NCBI GenBank assembly: GCA_014138095.1
Contig: JACGXE010000015.1
Location: 40,338-104,337, forward strand
From: Ochrobactrum sp. RH2CCR150
GTDB lineage: Bacteria; Pseudomonadota; Alphaproteobacteria; Rhizobiales; Rhizobiaceae
Length of the DNA: 64,000 nucleotides
Direction of reading: 5' to 3'
Shown here: positions 44,426-51,686 of the stretch, in pieces
How positions within the stretch are numbered: position 1 is the stretch's first letter
Layout of the letters: each line of letters begins with the position of its first letter
The notes under the pieces: model-generated
Seen by the model: only the letters and a program-made list of their open reading frames with translations
Told to the model about the DNA's origin: nothing
Databases searched by the model: none
Position numbers and translations under genes: made by a program

Positions 44426-44851
44426 TTACTTCGCTTGATGTCGTTTTGCCCTGCGGGTCGCATTGCGAAGCAACTCTTCAACATTCACATTGGCACGCTC
44501 GTTCCCGTTCTCGTCTTCGATGGCTGTTCGGATTGCTTCGACTTCGCTCTCAGTCAAATGTTCAATGCCGATAAGCTGCGAACGCGCGCCCTTTACACAA
44601 CGAAGCACCTCATCCAGCTTGGCTTCTACGGCTGTAGAATCGCGGTTCTGCGAGTTCTGGATCAGAAACACCATCAGAAAGGTGATGATCGTGGTGGCGG
44701 TGTTCACGACGAGCTGCCAGGTATCAGAAAACCCGAAAAGCGGACCTGAGCAGGCCCAAACAAGAATGAACCCCAGAGCACAGCCGAAAGCATAGGATGT
44801 TCCTGCCAGCTCTGCGATGCTCTGAGAAAGACGAGTGAAAAAATTCTCCAC
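44426..44851 (-). CDS. Low-affinity iron permease-family small membrane protein
   Basis: This 141-residue protein has two membrane spans (residues ~20-40 and ~46-66) linked by SGPLFGFSDTWQLVVNTATTIITFLMVFLIQNSQNRD, which is characteristic of the Iron_permease family (key segments PLFGFSDTWQL and FLIQNSQNRD). An acidic helical C-terminal tail follows. Transport of iron by bacterial members is unproven to my knowledge. A GTG start at 44851 follows GGAGGAG with good spacing. It is monocistronic. Confidence 0.8.
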   Translation of the reverse strand: MENFFTRLSQSIAELAGTSYAFGCALGFILVWACSGPLFGFSDTWQLVVNTATTIITFLMVFLIQNSQNRDSTAVEAKLDEVLRCVKGARSQLIGIEHLTESEVEAIRTAIEDENGNERANVNVEELLRNATRRAKRHQAK

Positions 44852-45072
44852 GACAACTCCTCCGCGTCAGTCAGCGCGCCAATTGCTATGGTTCGATACA
44901 ACGCAAAGCGCTTGTTAAAACTCACGAGTTCACTTGTAAGTTCCGCATCTGGCGGATTTCGCGGCAAAAACCGATATCTTGCAGAGTGGTTGCAGTATTT
45001 GCTAAGGCCTATGGCAAGAGAGTAAGGCACCGCTGGCACACTTATCGGCGTGTGTTTGACATGGCCCTCGGC

Positions 45073-45369
45073 TTAAAAGCCGTGAAAAACCATATCAATG
45101 GCTGCGACGATCTCGTCATGTGCGGCCTTAAGGTTTGTCACGGGCTCGCTCAGAACCGAGACCGGAATTGCCGCCATGAACTGGGTGACGAGAATATAGG
45201 CTTCACCCTCAATCTCAAAACTGGGATTAAGGCGTTTTGCTGGGAGCGGGGCTGATGTTTTGCTGATGAGCGGAATAACAATGCGCGTTTTCAGCTCATC
45301 GAGCAGGTCGGCCTGCACGTCCAGCACATAGCCGCCGCCGGGGTTCGGGTAGACGTCGTATCGAGCCAT
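45073..45369 (-). CDS. ccdB: CcdB-family toxin
   Basis: This 98-residue protein matches CcdB: N-terminal ARYDVYPNPGGGYVLDVQADLL, ISKTSAPLPAKRLNPSFEIEGE in the middle, and a C-terminal VAAIDMVFHGF ending in the hydrophobic/Gly-Phe region that contacts gyrase in F-plasmid CcdB (which ends WGI). CcdB poisons DNA gyrase. Its ATG overlaps the antitoxin stop by one base (TGATG). Confidence 0.88.
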   Translation of the reverse strand: MARYDVYPNPGGGYVLDVQADLLDELKTRIVIPLISKTSAPLPAKRLNPSFEIEGEAYILVTQFMAAIPVSVLSEPVTNLKAAHDEIVAAIDMVFHGF

Positions 45370-45614
45370 CAGAATTGGCGATAGCGTTCGAGAGGCAGGC
45401 CGTTTGCTTCGACATAAGCGTTCGAGCTTTGTATCGCAGCGCGGTTTTCTTCTTTCCAGCGCGTCGCCTTGGCGGCTGCAACCGCCTGCGCGATTCCAAG
45501 TTCAGCCGCTCTGGAAATATTGATCTTATGCCGACGGGCCTCCGCAAGAAGCTCGCTATCGATTGAGAGATTGGTCGCACGCTTGAATATGCGTGCTGCT
45601 TCATGCTCCGACAT
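45369..45614 (-). CDS. ccdA: CcdA-family antitoxin
   Basis: This 81-residue antitoxin has an N-terminal ribbon-helix-helix segment (KRATNLSIDSELLAEARRHKINIS, residues ~11-34 in part) and a flexible C-terminus (WKEENRAAIQSSNAYVEANGLPLERYRQF region) that neutralises the toxin. AGGAG precedes the ATG. The antitoxin-toxin order with a one-base overlap is the canonical ccdAB layout. It is chromosomal, beside the ArsR gene rather than in a mobile element. Confidence 0.88.
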   Translation of the reverse strand: MSEHEAARIFKRATNLSIDSELLAEARRHKINISRAAELGIAQAVAAAKATRWKEENRAAIQSSNAYVEANGLPLERYRQF

Positions 45615-45698
45615 ATCACAGTCTCCTTTCTGACGAGTATATGCGCATATTCATGTGCATACAACTATGGCAGGCTTTTGAAGCGATTATCATCGCGC

Positions 45699-45743
45699 TT
45701 GACAAACGCATAGCTACGTAGCTATGAATTAATCCATAGCTAT
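45699..45743 (+). promoter_or_regulatory. Promoter with ArsR-type palindrome
   Basis: TTGACA (45699-45704) and TATGAA (45723-45728) form a sigma70-like promoter. A perfect 18-bp palindrome CATAGCTACGTAGCTATG (45709-45726) fills the spacer, and a further half-site CATAGCTAT lies at 45734-45742. An ArsR dimer bound here would block its own transcription. Confidence 0.75.
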
Positions 45744-45749
45744 AGAGGT

Positions 45750-46082
45750 ATGAATAAAGTGACTGTGACGCGAGATGAAGTTTTCAAAGCACTGGCCGAT
45801 CCAACGCGGCGGGCGATATTTGAACGCCTTTGTCGCGAGGGCGAGAAAACGGTCACGGTTCTGACGGCGGGAGCAGGGGTTTCTCAGCCTGTCGTCTCAA
45901 AGCACCTTGCCGCGTTGAAGCGGGCGGGGCTTGTGAGCGATCGCCATGAAGGCCGCCAGAGCCATTACAAAGCCGAATATGCTGCTTTGGCGCCGCTTAT
46001 AGACTGGGCGCGGGAAATGACCGGCTTTTGGGAGAGGAAGTTTGACGCCCTTGAAGATTTGTTGAGGAGGATGGACCAATGA
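45750..46082 (+). CDS. ArsR-family regulator paired with SRPBCC protein (first pair)
   Basis: This 110-residue winged-helix regulator has ALADPTRRAIFERLCREGEKTV near residue 12 and the recognition helix GVSQPVVSKHLAALKRAGLV near residue 45. No metal-binding Cys pair is present, so it is the metal-free, SRPBCC-linked ArsR type. ATG 45750 lies almost on top of GAGG; the GTG at 45759 has better spacing and may be the true start. Its stop overlaps the next gene start. Confidence 0.88.
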   Translation: MNKVTVTRDEVFKALADPTRRAIFERLCREGEKTVTVLTAGAGVSQPVVSKHLAALKRAGLVSDRHEGRQSHYKAEYAALAPLIDWAREMTGFWERKFDALEDLLRRMDQ

Positions 46083-46510
46083 GCGAGATATCAACTGAGA
46101 CCCGTACGGTGGTTGTCGAGCGCGAGATACCTTATCCGCCCGAGAAGCTCTGGCGCGCACTGACCGAGCCTCATCTGATCGCCGATTGGCTGATGAACAA
46201 TGATTTCGCGCCGACTGTCGGCCATCAGTTCAAGCTTCGCGGCGAGTGGGGTGGTGTGCTGGATTGTGAAGTACTGGTAGTCGAGCCGAACACGCAGCTG
46301 TCCTACACCTGGAATCATGTCCACGAGAATAGCGCTTACAATCTTAGAAGCGTCGTGACTTTGACACTCAAACCGACTGCCTCCGGCACACATTTGCGAA
46401 TGGAGCAGACGGGTTTCATGCCGGATCAGACGCAGGCGTTTCATGGTGCACAACACGGGTGGCAGGGCTTCCTCGAAAAGCTCGAATCCGTGGCGGGCAA
46501 TGTGGATTGA
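46079..46510 (+). CDS. SRPBCC / AHSA1-domain protein (first pair)
   Basis: This 143-residue START-like protein of the AHSA1 family has VVVEREIPYPPEKLWRALTEPHLIADWLMN near the N-terminus and ARHGWQGFLEKLE-like QHGWQGFLEKLE near the C-terminus. The fold has a deep hydrophobic ligand cavity. ArsR-SRPBCC pairs are common and presumed to sense or bind small hydrophobic ligands, but no partner is proven. It overlaps the ArsR stop by four bases. Confidence 0.88.
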   Translation: MSEISTETRTVVVEREIPYPPEKLWRALTEPHLIADWLMNNDFAPTVGHQFKLRGEWGGVLDCEVLVVEPNTQLSYTWNHVHENSAYNLRSVVTLTLKPTASGTHLRMEQTGFMPDQTQAFHGAQHGWQGFLEKLESVAGNVD

Positions 46511-46565
46511 ACTTGCCGCTTTGAAGACTGCTCGGAGCGCGCGAAACGGAAGATTAACAAAAGAG

Positions 46566-46594
46566 CCAGCCACCAAGCCTGTGGCTGGTTTCTG
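46566..46594 (+). terminator. Hairpin after the first ArsR/SRPBCC pair
   Basis: An 8-bp stem CCAGCCAC / GTGGCTGG with a 7-base loop and a following TTTCTG lies 56 bp after the SRPBCC stop and just before the small membrane gene. It may attenuate rather than fully stop transcription. Confidence 0.5.
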
Positions 46595-46609
46595 AAGGGG
46601 AAAGAACAA

Positions 46610-46813
46610 ATGGCCTTGAATAGATCCATCCGGCAGGTTCACCGCTGGCTATCGATTATATTTACTCTGACCGTTATTGCGAATTTCGCCACCATGGCTT
46701 TCGGCCAACCGCCAGCATGGGTGGTCTATTCACCACTTTTGCCGCTGTTTGTGTTGCTGGCGACGGGGCTATATCTCTTTTTCCTGCCTTATTCGATGAA
46801 ACGAAATGGCTGA
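46610..46813 (+). CDS. Small two-span membrane protein
   Basis: This 67-residue protein has hydrophobic stretches at residues ~13-33 and ~42-60 and the short motif IRQVHRWLSIIFT, which resembles the first helix of PepSY-associated/DUF-type small membrane proteins. AAGGGG precedes the ATG. It lies just after the ArsR/SRPBCC pair on the same strand and may belong to that unit. Function unknown. Confidence 0.6.
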   Translation: MALNRSIRQVHRWLSIIFTLTVIANFATMAFGQPPAWVVYSPLLPLFVLLATGLYLFFLPYSMKRNG

Positions 46814-46847
46814 TGGAAAGCTCAGCCATTTCGCCTTCGAGTGAAGC

Positions 46848-48044
46848 TTAGCGGTTGTTCATCAATGCCTGCACTAGATCGGCTTCGAGATCTTCCGGAT
46901 CTTCGAGGCCGATGGAAATGCGAATGAGCTGAGCGCTAATTCCGAGTTGGCTTTTCTGGTCTTCGGGAACAACTGCATGGGTCAGCGACGACGGGTGCTG
47001 AATGAGGCTTTCCACGCTTCCAAGGCTGACTGCAAAGTGGAAATAGCGTGTCGAAGTCAAAATGCGCTCGACCCGTGCGAGGTCGCCGCCGACTTCGATA
47101 GAGATTACACAGCCGAAATTGATCATCTGGTCGGCGGCCATTTTATGCTGCGGATGGCTCGTCAGGCCGGGATAGACAACCCTGTTCAGGCCCAGTTCTT
47201 CCGCTCTTTGTTCAAGGCTGGTTGCCAGCTTCAGCGCCGTTTGCGACTGCCGGATACTGCGAATTTCGAGAGTTTTCAAAGAGCGGTGCAAAAGAGCGCA
47301 ATCTGCAGGCGACATGACGGAGCCGAGGGCGTTCTGCAAATAACCCACCCGCTTTGCAAGCCCCGCAGGTGCATTCGCCGATACGGCGACAACACCACCC
47401 AGCAGGTCTGAATGACCGTTCAGCATCTTTGTTGCCGAGTGAACGACGACATGGATTTCATGGTCAATCGGGCGTTGGCCAGCGGGAGATGAGAAGGTGC
47501 TGTCACAGACAGTAATCGCACCTGCCTTGTTGCCAAGCTCCGCAACCAGCGACAGATCAACAATGCGGAGCGTTGGATTGGACGGCGTCTCAAACCAGAG
47601 CAGGGCAGGCTTGTGCGTGGCCACGGCTTCACGCAGCGCGGCCTCGTCGGAAAAATCTACAAAGCGCACATTCTGCGCGGCTGTGATTGGCCGAACATCG
47701 GCGAGCAACCGGTAGACACCGCCATAGAGATCATTATGAGCCAATATGGATGAACCTGCGGGAAGCGCCTCCAGCAAGGTCGCGGCTGCGGCAAGTCCGC
47801 TCGGGAAAACAAATGCGGTTTCTGCGCCTTCAAGGTCTGCCAGACAGCGTTCAAGGTTGTTTCTGGTTGGATTGCCGCTTCGCGTATAGTCATATCCCTT
47901 GCTCGCCCCGATACCATCCTGCACATAGGTCGTCGCATGATAGATCGGCGGGATCACGGCTCCGGTCAACGGATCGGGTTCCTGACCAACATGGATCGCG
48001 CGCGTTGCAAAACCAGCCTGGTTGCGAGGAGGGTTCTTGGACAA
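46848..48044 (-). CDS. Cys/Met-metabolism PLP enzyme (cystathionine gamma-synthase/lyase family)
   Basis: This 398-residue trans-sulfuration-family enzyme has ATRAIHVGQEPDPLTGAVIPPIY at the N-terminus, YTRSGNPTRNNLERCLADLEGAE, the PLP lysine in HSATKMLNGHSDLLGG near residue 205 and ISIGLEDPEDLEADL at the C-terminus. It handles C-S bonds of cystathionine, cysteine or O-acylhomoserine; exact specificity is not resolvable by eye. No in-frame ATG exists near the N-terminus, so the TTG at 48044 is the likely start. Confidence 0.88.
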   Translation of the reverse strand: MSKNPPRNQAGFATRAIHVGQEPDPLTGAVIPPIYHATTYVQDGIGASKGYDYTRSGNPTRNNLERCLADLEGAETAFVFPSGLAAAATLLEALPAGSSILAHNDLYGGVYRLLADVRPITAAQNVRFVDFSDEAALREAVATHKPALLWFETPSNPTLRIVDLSLVAELGNKAGAITVCDSTFSSPAGQRPIDHEIHVVVHSATKMLNGHSDLLGGVVAVSANAPAGLAKRVGYLQNALGSVMSPADCALLHRSLKTLEIRSIRQSQTALKLATSLEQRAEELGLNRVVYPGLTSHPQHKMAADQMINFGCVISIEVGGDLARVERILTSTRYFHFAVSLGSVESLIQHPSSLTHAVVPEDQKSQLGISAQLIRISIGLEDPEDLEADLVQALMNNR

Positions 48045-48143
48045 TTTTCCGTCTTTCTGTCGTTGGTCTGTCAGTAATTGGACTGCTTATCAGTTGCGTG
48101 CCCGGTCCGTGATCAATTTTCCGAATTCTTCGCGAGCAACAGG

Positions 48144-48686
48144 TCAGTAAATGATCAGTTCGCTCGTATCCTTCAGATATAGCGGGTGCCCCGGCGAACC
48201 ATTGTTGGTGATCTTCAGCGCATGGAGCGTGATATTGTTGTTTCGCAACATGTTCGTCACGACTTCTCCGTGATGCGCCAGCTTCTTGTGAAGCGATCCA
48301 TAGGCCATGACGACAATTGCCGCGCCTCTGGCCTGCTCGAGAATTGTCTGAATATTCTCATCGGTGCAGGGGATAACGCCTTCTTCCAGCAACATTTTCG
48401 GATGTGTCGCACGATAGTCCATGACGTTGCATTTTACATAGCGGCTGTAACCCCAGCGGCGTGTAAATTTCTGTTCTTTGAAAACCGTTGGATCATCAAC
48501 ATCATAGGCTGCAGTGCTTGGATTCATGCCAATCCAAAGCACGTACCCGTCTTGATCGCCGCCGTCCCATTCACGCGTCAAAAGCCGACGATATCGGCCA
48601 CAGTCAGAAAAGAGTGCATCTCCTCTGATTTCCGGTTTGATTTTCAGACGAACTTTGCCGCCCGGATCATGGGATTCGTGACTCAT
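48144..48686 (-). CDS. DUF1643 family protein
   Basis: This 180-residue protein resembles DUF1643: GRYRRLLTREWDG, GYVLWIGMNPSTAAYDVDDPTV near residue 45, FTRRWGYSRYVKCNVMDYRATHP and IVVMAYGSLHKKL. These proteins are often scattered in genomic islands and their function is unknown. No signal peptide. It is monocistronic on the minus strand. Confidence 0.8.
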   Translation of the reverse strand: MSHESHDPGGKVRLKIKPEIRGDALFSDCGRYRRLLTREWDGGDQDGYVLWIGMNPSTAAYDVDDPTVFKEQKFTRRWGYSRYVKCNVMDYRATHPKMLLEEGVIPCTDENIQTILEQARGAAIVVMAYGSLHKKLAHHGEVVTNMLRNNNITLHALKITNNGSPGHPLYLKDTSELIIY

Positions 48687-48832
48687 AATGCCTGCTTCTC
48701 TGACTATATAGTTTTCACGACTTCGTATCGTGGACTTATCAGCCAGCGTGCCGCACGCCTAGCATATTATACAGTGCGAGTAGATTTTCTCCTGAGCTGC
48801 GCGCCACCGGGACCCTTTCAGAGATGGTGCAT

Positions 48833-48858
48833 GAAAGGCGGCTCGATAGCCGCCTTTC
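48833..48858 (-). terminator. Intrinsic terminator after the spermidine-synthase-like gene
   Basis: A perfect 10-bp stem GAAAGGCGGC / GCCGCCTTTC with a 6-base loop lies 15 bp downstream of the stop codon at 48873 on the minus strand. Confidence 0.65.
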
Positions 48859-48872
48859 TCTATCGGTGTGCG

Positions 48873-49598
48873 CTAAGCACCAATCAGTTGGTATGCGTTG
48901 CTCGCATTTCGAGCATGGAGAGGCGTCGTCATGCTTCGACTGACAGAGTAGATATGATGGAATGCATCGGCTCTGCCGCTGATCAGGCACACGTCGTGAC
49001 GGTCCCAGTCCCATTGTTCCGCATCGAGCATTGTCTCGAACCTGGAAGATGCTGTCGCCGACCAGAAGCTTGCTGTCCCTGTTGGCGTTAAAGCTCGACC
49101 CAATGCGGTCAGGCCATTTCCGGAATAAATCGCGTTGTTTTGCTCTCGCACCAGAAAATCGGGGCCATTGTCGGTGTCCATCAAGATCAGGTCGAACGTT
49201 GAAGGGCGTTGCTTCAAGGTTTCCATGACATCACCGATTTGAAGCTCAACACGACGATCACGCAGCGGATGATCGGCGAGATGGCCAATGAATGAGCGGT
49301 TCCATTCAGCGATGTCGGGGATGAGTTCACACACTGTGATTTGTGTTTCCAGAGGAACATAATCGAGCGCCGCTCTTAGCGTGAACCCCATGCCAAGCCC
49401 GCCGATCAGAATTCTCTTTGGTGTTTGACGCAAAAACCGCAGAGAACGTTCTGCGAGAACTATCTCCGATTGAAAATTGATGTTCGACATCAATTCCAGT
49501 CCATTGTAGCGAATTTCGTAGATATCGCCTCTTTGGCGTAACAATATTTGGTCGCCAGCATCATTGCCGGCGCTCGCCAACTCAGTCCAGATAGCCAT
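48873..49598 (-). CDS. Spermidine-synthase-like methyltransferase-fold protein
   Basis: This 241-residue protein has a Rossmann motif RILIGGLGMGFTLRAALDY near residue 62, ITVCELIPDIAEWN with the acidic ribose-binding residue, DRRVELQIGDVME and FDLILMDTDNGPDFL. It resembles the polyamine-synthase-like group found as stand-alone genes. The catalytic Asp of true spermidine synthases sits in a similar place (DTDNGP), but aminopropyl transfer is unproven. ATG 49598 is chosen over a TTG at 49610. Confidence 0.75.
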   Translation of the reverse strand: MAIWTELASAGNDAGDQILLRQRGDIYEIRYNGLELMSNINFQSEIVLAERSLRFLRQTPKRILIGGLGMGFTLRAALDYVPLETQITVCELIPDIAEWNRSFIGHLADHPLRDRRVELQIGDVMETLKQRPSTFDLILMDTDNGPDFLVREQNNAIYSGNGLTALGRALTPTGTASFWSATASSRFETMLDAEQWDWDRHDVCLISGRADAFHHIYSVSRSMTTPLHARNASNAYQLIGA

Positions 49599-49968
49599 TT
49601 GAAAACCCAAACGTTTTTAAGGACGATCGGCCTTGCCAGATCGAACTTCATGTTTCGTCATGATGGGAGTGTCGGGGTCGCTGCAGCTTTATGTGTGCAG
49701 CAACCCAATGGCATCGTCTGATCTGGCATCCATCATCAGGGGAAACGACGAGGCATTCTTCAAAATGGCTGACAGATTCAGTTCGTTTTGAGAAATATTT
49801 GTCATATTCGGAATTCTGGCGCGATCCTGATTATTCAGTATGCGCTCTTACTATCAAATTACCTTCTTTAATCAAGCAGAAATATATGCGGGCTTTTTAA
49901 TGAAATAGGCCGCGATTGCTTATAAATATTCTTTCGCGGCGGTCTCTTTTTGAAAGAGCGTTGTCGTG
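49599..49968. other. Non-coding gap
   Basis: No supported gene lies here. A 69-codon frame (49691-49900, plus strand) lacks a ribosome site and family resemblance. The gap probably holds the promoter of the leftward spermidine-synthase-like gene and the 3' end of the arsC-like transcript. The stretch 49780-49930 is AT-rich. Confidence 0.5.
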
Positions 49969-50370
49969 TTATTTGAAGAAAATCTTTTCGCCGTCTTCTT
50001 TGGTGAATGCCGTAATCGGATTGTCGAGAAGGTCGAGAACCAGTTCGGATGGACGGCACAGCTTGGTACCAAACGGTGTTTCAACGATTGGTCGATTGAT
50101 CAGGATGGGATACGCCATCATGAAGTCGATCAATTCGTCATCGGTCCATTTTGAATCTTGCAGTTCCAGCTCTGCATAAGGCGTGCCCTTCTCACGGAGA
50201 AGTTCGCGCGGCGTCATCTGCATCGCTTTCAGCAGTTCTAGCAGTCTTTCGCGCGATGGCGGACTTTGCACATACTCAATGACGACGGGTTCTTCTCCGC
50301 TGGCACGGATCATCGCCAATGTGTTGCGAGAGGTCCCACATTTCGGATTGTGATAGATCGTAACAGTCAT
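49969..50370 (-). CDS. ArsC-family arsenate reductase (glutaredoxin-dependent)
   Basis: This 133-residue thioredoxin-fold protein has the catalytic Cys11 in YHNPKCGTSRNTL, GTPYAELELQ and ILINRPIVETPFGTKLCRPSE with the Arg that stabilises thiolate chemistry. ArsC of this group reduces arsenate to arsenite with glutathione/glutaredoxin; YffB/Spx-like relatives also exist. No arsenite pump gene is adjacent. ATG 50370 starts at the conserved MTVTIYHNPK; an upstream extension to 50412 is rejected. Confidence 0.85.
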   Translation of the reverse strand: MTVTIYHNPKCGTSRNTLAMIRASGEEPVVIEYVQSPPSRERLLELLKAMQMTPRELLREKGTPYAELELQDSKWTDDELIDFMMAYPILINRPIVETPFGTKLCRPSELVLDLLDNPITAFTKEDGEKIFFK

Positions 50371-50463
50371 CAAAGTTTTCCGTTTCACAGACCGATGGCG
50401 TGGATTATCCAACCTTCATCTATGAAAAGGAACCTTGTTTCAAGATCGCGATATGCCGCCACT

Positions 50464-50499
50464 CAAAAATCGGGGCCGGGTAAATTGCCCGACCCCGAT
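50464..50499 (-). terminator. Intrinsic terminator at the end of the HbpS-like operon
   Basis: A 12-bp stem with one mismatch (ATCGGGGTCGGG / CCCGGCCCCGAT on the minus strand) is followed by TTTTT. It lies 6 bp after the HbpS-like stop and fits a rho-independent terminator ending the kinase/regulator/HbpS-like transcript. Confidence 0.8.
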
Positions 50500-50504
50500 G
50501 TTTC

Positions 50505-50987
50505 CTACTTCGCCACGATTGCCTGAATACCGGCCAGTGCGCATTCTGCGTCTGTCGCGCCAGACGGTGCGCCGCCGACGCCAATTCCGCCAACCAGCGC
50601 ATCGCCAATCTTGATCGGCAATCCGCCCGCTTGGATGACAAAGCGCGAATCCATATCGCGCATGCCGCTATTAGCGGGCTTTGAAGCGATAAATTCGGCA
50701 AGTTCGCCGGAGTCGCGGCCAAGAGCTGCTGCGGTAAACGCTTTTCCTACAGCACTGTTGCCGGTGTGCGGGCCGGAAAGATCGGCTTTGAGCAGGATTT
50801 TTGTCGATCCATCGCGTGCTACAACCGCAACGCTCACATTGTTGCCCTTGGCAACGCATGCATCCAGCGCAGCCTGAGCGGCCTTGGTTGCGAGATCAAG
50901 CGGCAGATAAGGCGTCGTCGGTAGGGTTTGAGCGAAAGCGGTGGCCGGAGCCAGCGACAGAGCGATAATTGCAAGTTTGCGGATCAT
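50505..50987 (-). CDS. Exported HbpS/GlcG-like protein (DUF336)
   Basis: This 160-residue protein has a signal peptide (IIALSLAPATAFAQ, cleavage near residue 20). The mature part is a DUF336/HbpS-GlcG domain with VAVVARDGSTKILLKADLSGPHTGNSAVGKAFTA in the centre (key segments VAVVARDGS and GKAFTAAALGRDSGEL) and GGLPIKIGDALVGGIGVGGA at the end. In Streptomyces HbpS is a secreted haem-binding redox sensor that feeds the SenS-SenR two-component pair. Here the gene follows a kinase/regulator pair by 85 bp, suggesting a similar three-part arrangement. Haem binding itself is not shown. Confidence 0.85.
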   Translation of the reverse strand: MIRKLAIIALSLAPATAFAQTLPTTPYLPLDLATKAAQAALDACVAKGNNVSVAVVARDGSTKILLKADLSGPHTGNSAVGKAFTAAALGRDSGELAEFIASKPANSGMRDMDSRFVIQAGGLPIKIGDALVGGIGVGGAPSGATDAECALAGIQAIVAK

Positions 50988-51072
50988 GGTCGTTCCTCGT
51001 TTTCGATGAACGTTACCTAACTTCGCCTGTCCGAAAACTGAATCCGTAGCCCTTGCGATCTTGTCCGTAGTT

Positions 51073-51681
51073 CTACGGATTAGCGCTCCCTTCCAGCCAC
51101 AAACGGGTCATTTCTGCCTGAGATGTGGTGCCCAGTTTCACACCGATGGCGGCGCGATGGCTGTCAATGGTTCTTGGCGAAAGGCCAAGACCGTCCGCAA
51201 TTTGCCGGGTGGTGAAGCCTTGCGCTATGTGCTCCAGAACCTCACGCTCGCGTGCGGTCAGCGCATCGAGCAAGGCGAGGGTTTCAGCCTTCAATGCCTT
51301 GTTACCCAGCCTCTTTTCCAGCAATTGCTGGGCTTTTTGGATTGCATCGATCAAGTCCTGCTCATCGACAGGTTTCGAGAGATAATCCACGGCACCATTG
51401 CGAAAAGCACGGCGGCAGGCTTCGATATCGCCATGGCCGGAAATAATGATCACGGGCCAGTCGATTGCTTGTACTGCCAGCAGTTCCTGCAGTTTGAGGC
51501 CTGTCATCACCGGCATGCGAATATCAAAAATTAGGCATCCCGGCGTCAACCGTGACAGTTGTGCGAGAAACAGGGACGGATCGGCAAAAGTTCTGACCTC
51601 AATGTCGATGGTCGAGAGCAGGAGGCTGAGCGCTTTTCTGACCGCTTCATCGTCATCCACGAGATAGACAGGCTGGGCCAT
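51073..51681 (-). CDS. FixJ/NarL-type two-component response regulator
   Basis: This 202-residue regulator has a receiver domain with phospho-acceptor Asp53 in LIFDIRMPVMTG, the acidic pair DDDE (9-12) and Lys in LSKPVDEQD. Its LuxR-type helix-turn-helix output reads LTAREREVLEHIAQGFTTRQIADGLGLSPRTIDSHR in the last 65 residues (key segment TAREREVLEHIAQG). It is five bases after the kinase stop, so the two are co-translated. It probably activates the downstream HbpS-like gene or peroxide/redox genes. Confidence 0.92.
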   Translation of the reverse strand: MAQPVYLVDDDEAVRKALSLLLSTIDIEVRTFADPSLFLAQLSRLTPGCLIFDIRMPVMTGLKLQELLAVQAIDWPVIIISGHGDIEACRRAFRNGAVDYLSKPVDEQDLIDAIQKAQQLLEKRLGNKALKAETLALLDALTAREREVLEHIAQGFTTRQIADGLGLSPRTIDSHRAAIGVKLGTTSQAEMTRLWLEGSANP

Positions 51682-51686
51682 CAACT

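Noticed and set aside
46848..48044. Assigning the PLP enzyme specifically as MetB or MetC
   Set aside because: Family members with different reactions share all motifs visible here, and the context (no met genes) does not decide.
49691..49900. 69-codon plus-strand frame in the gap before arsC
   Set aside because: No ribosome site, AT-skewed 3' half and no recognisable motif; treated as non-coding.
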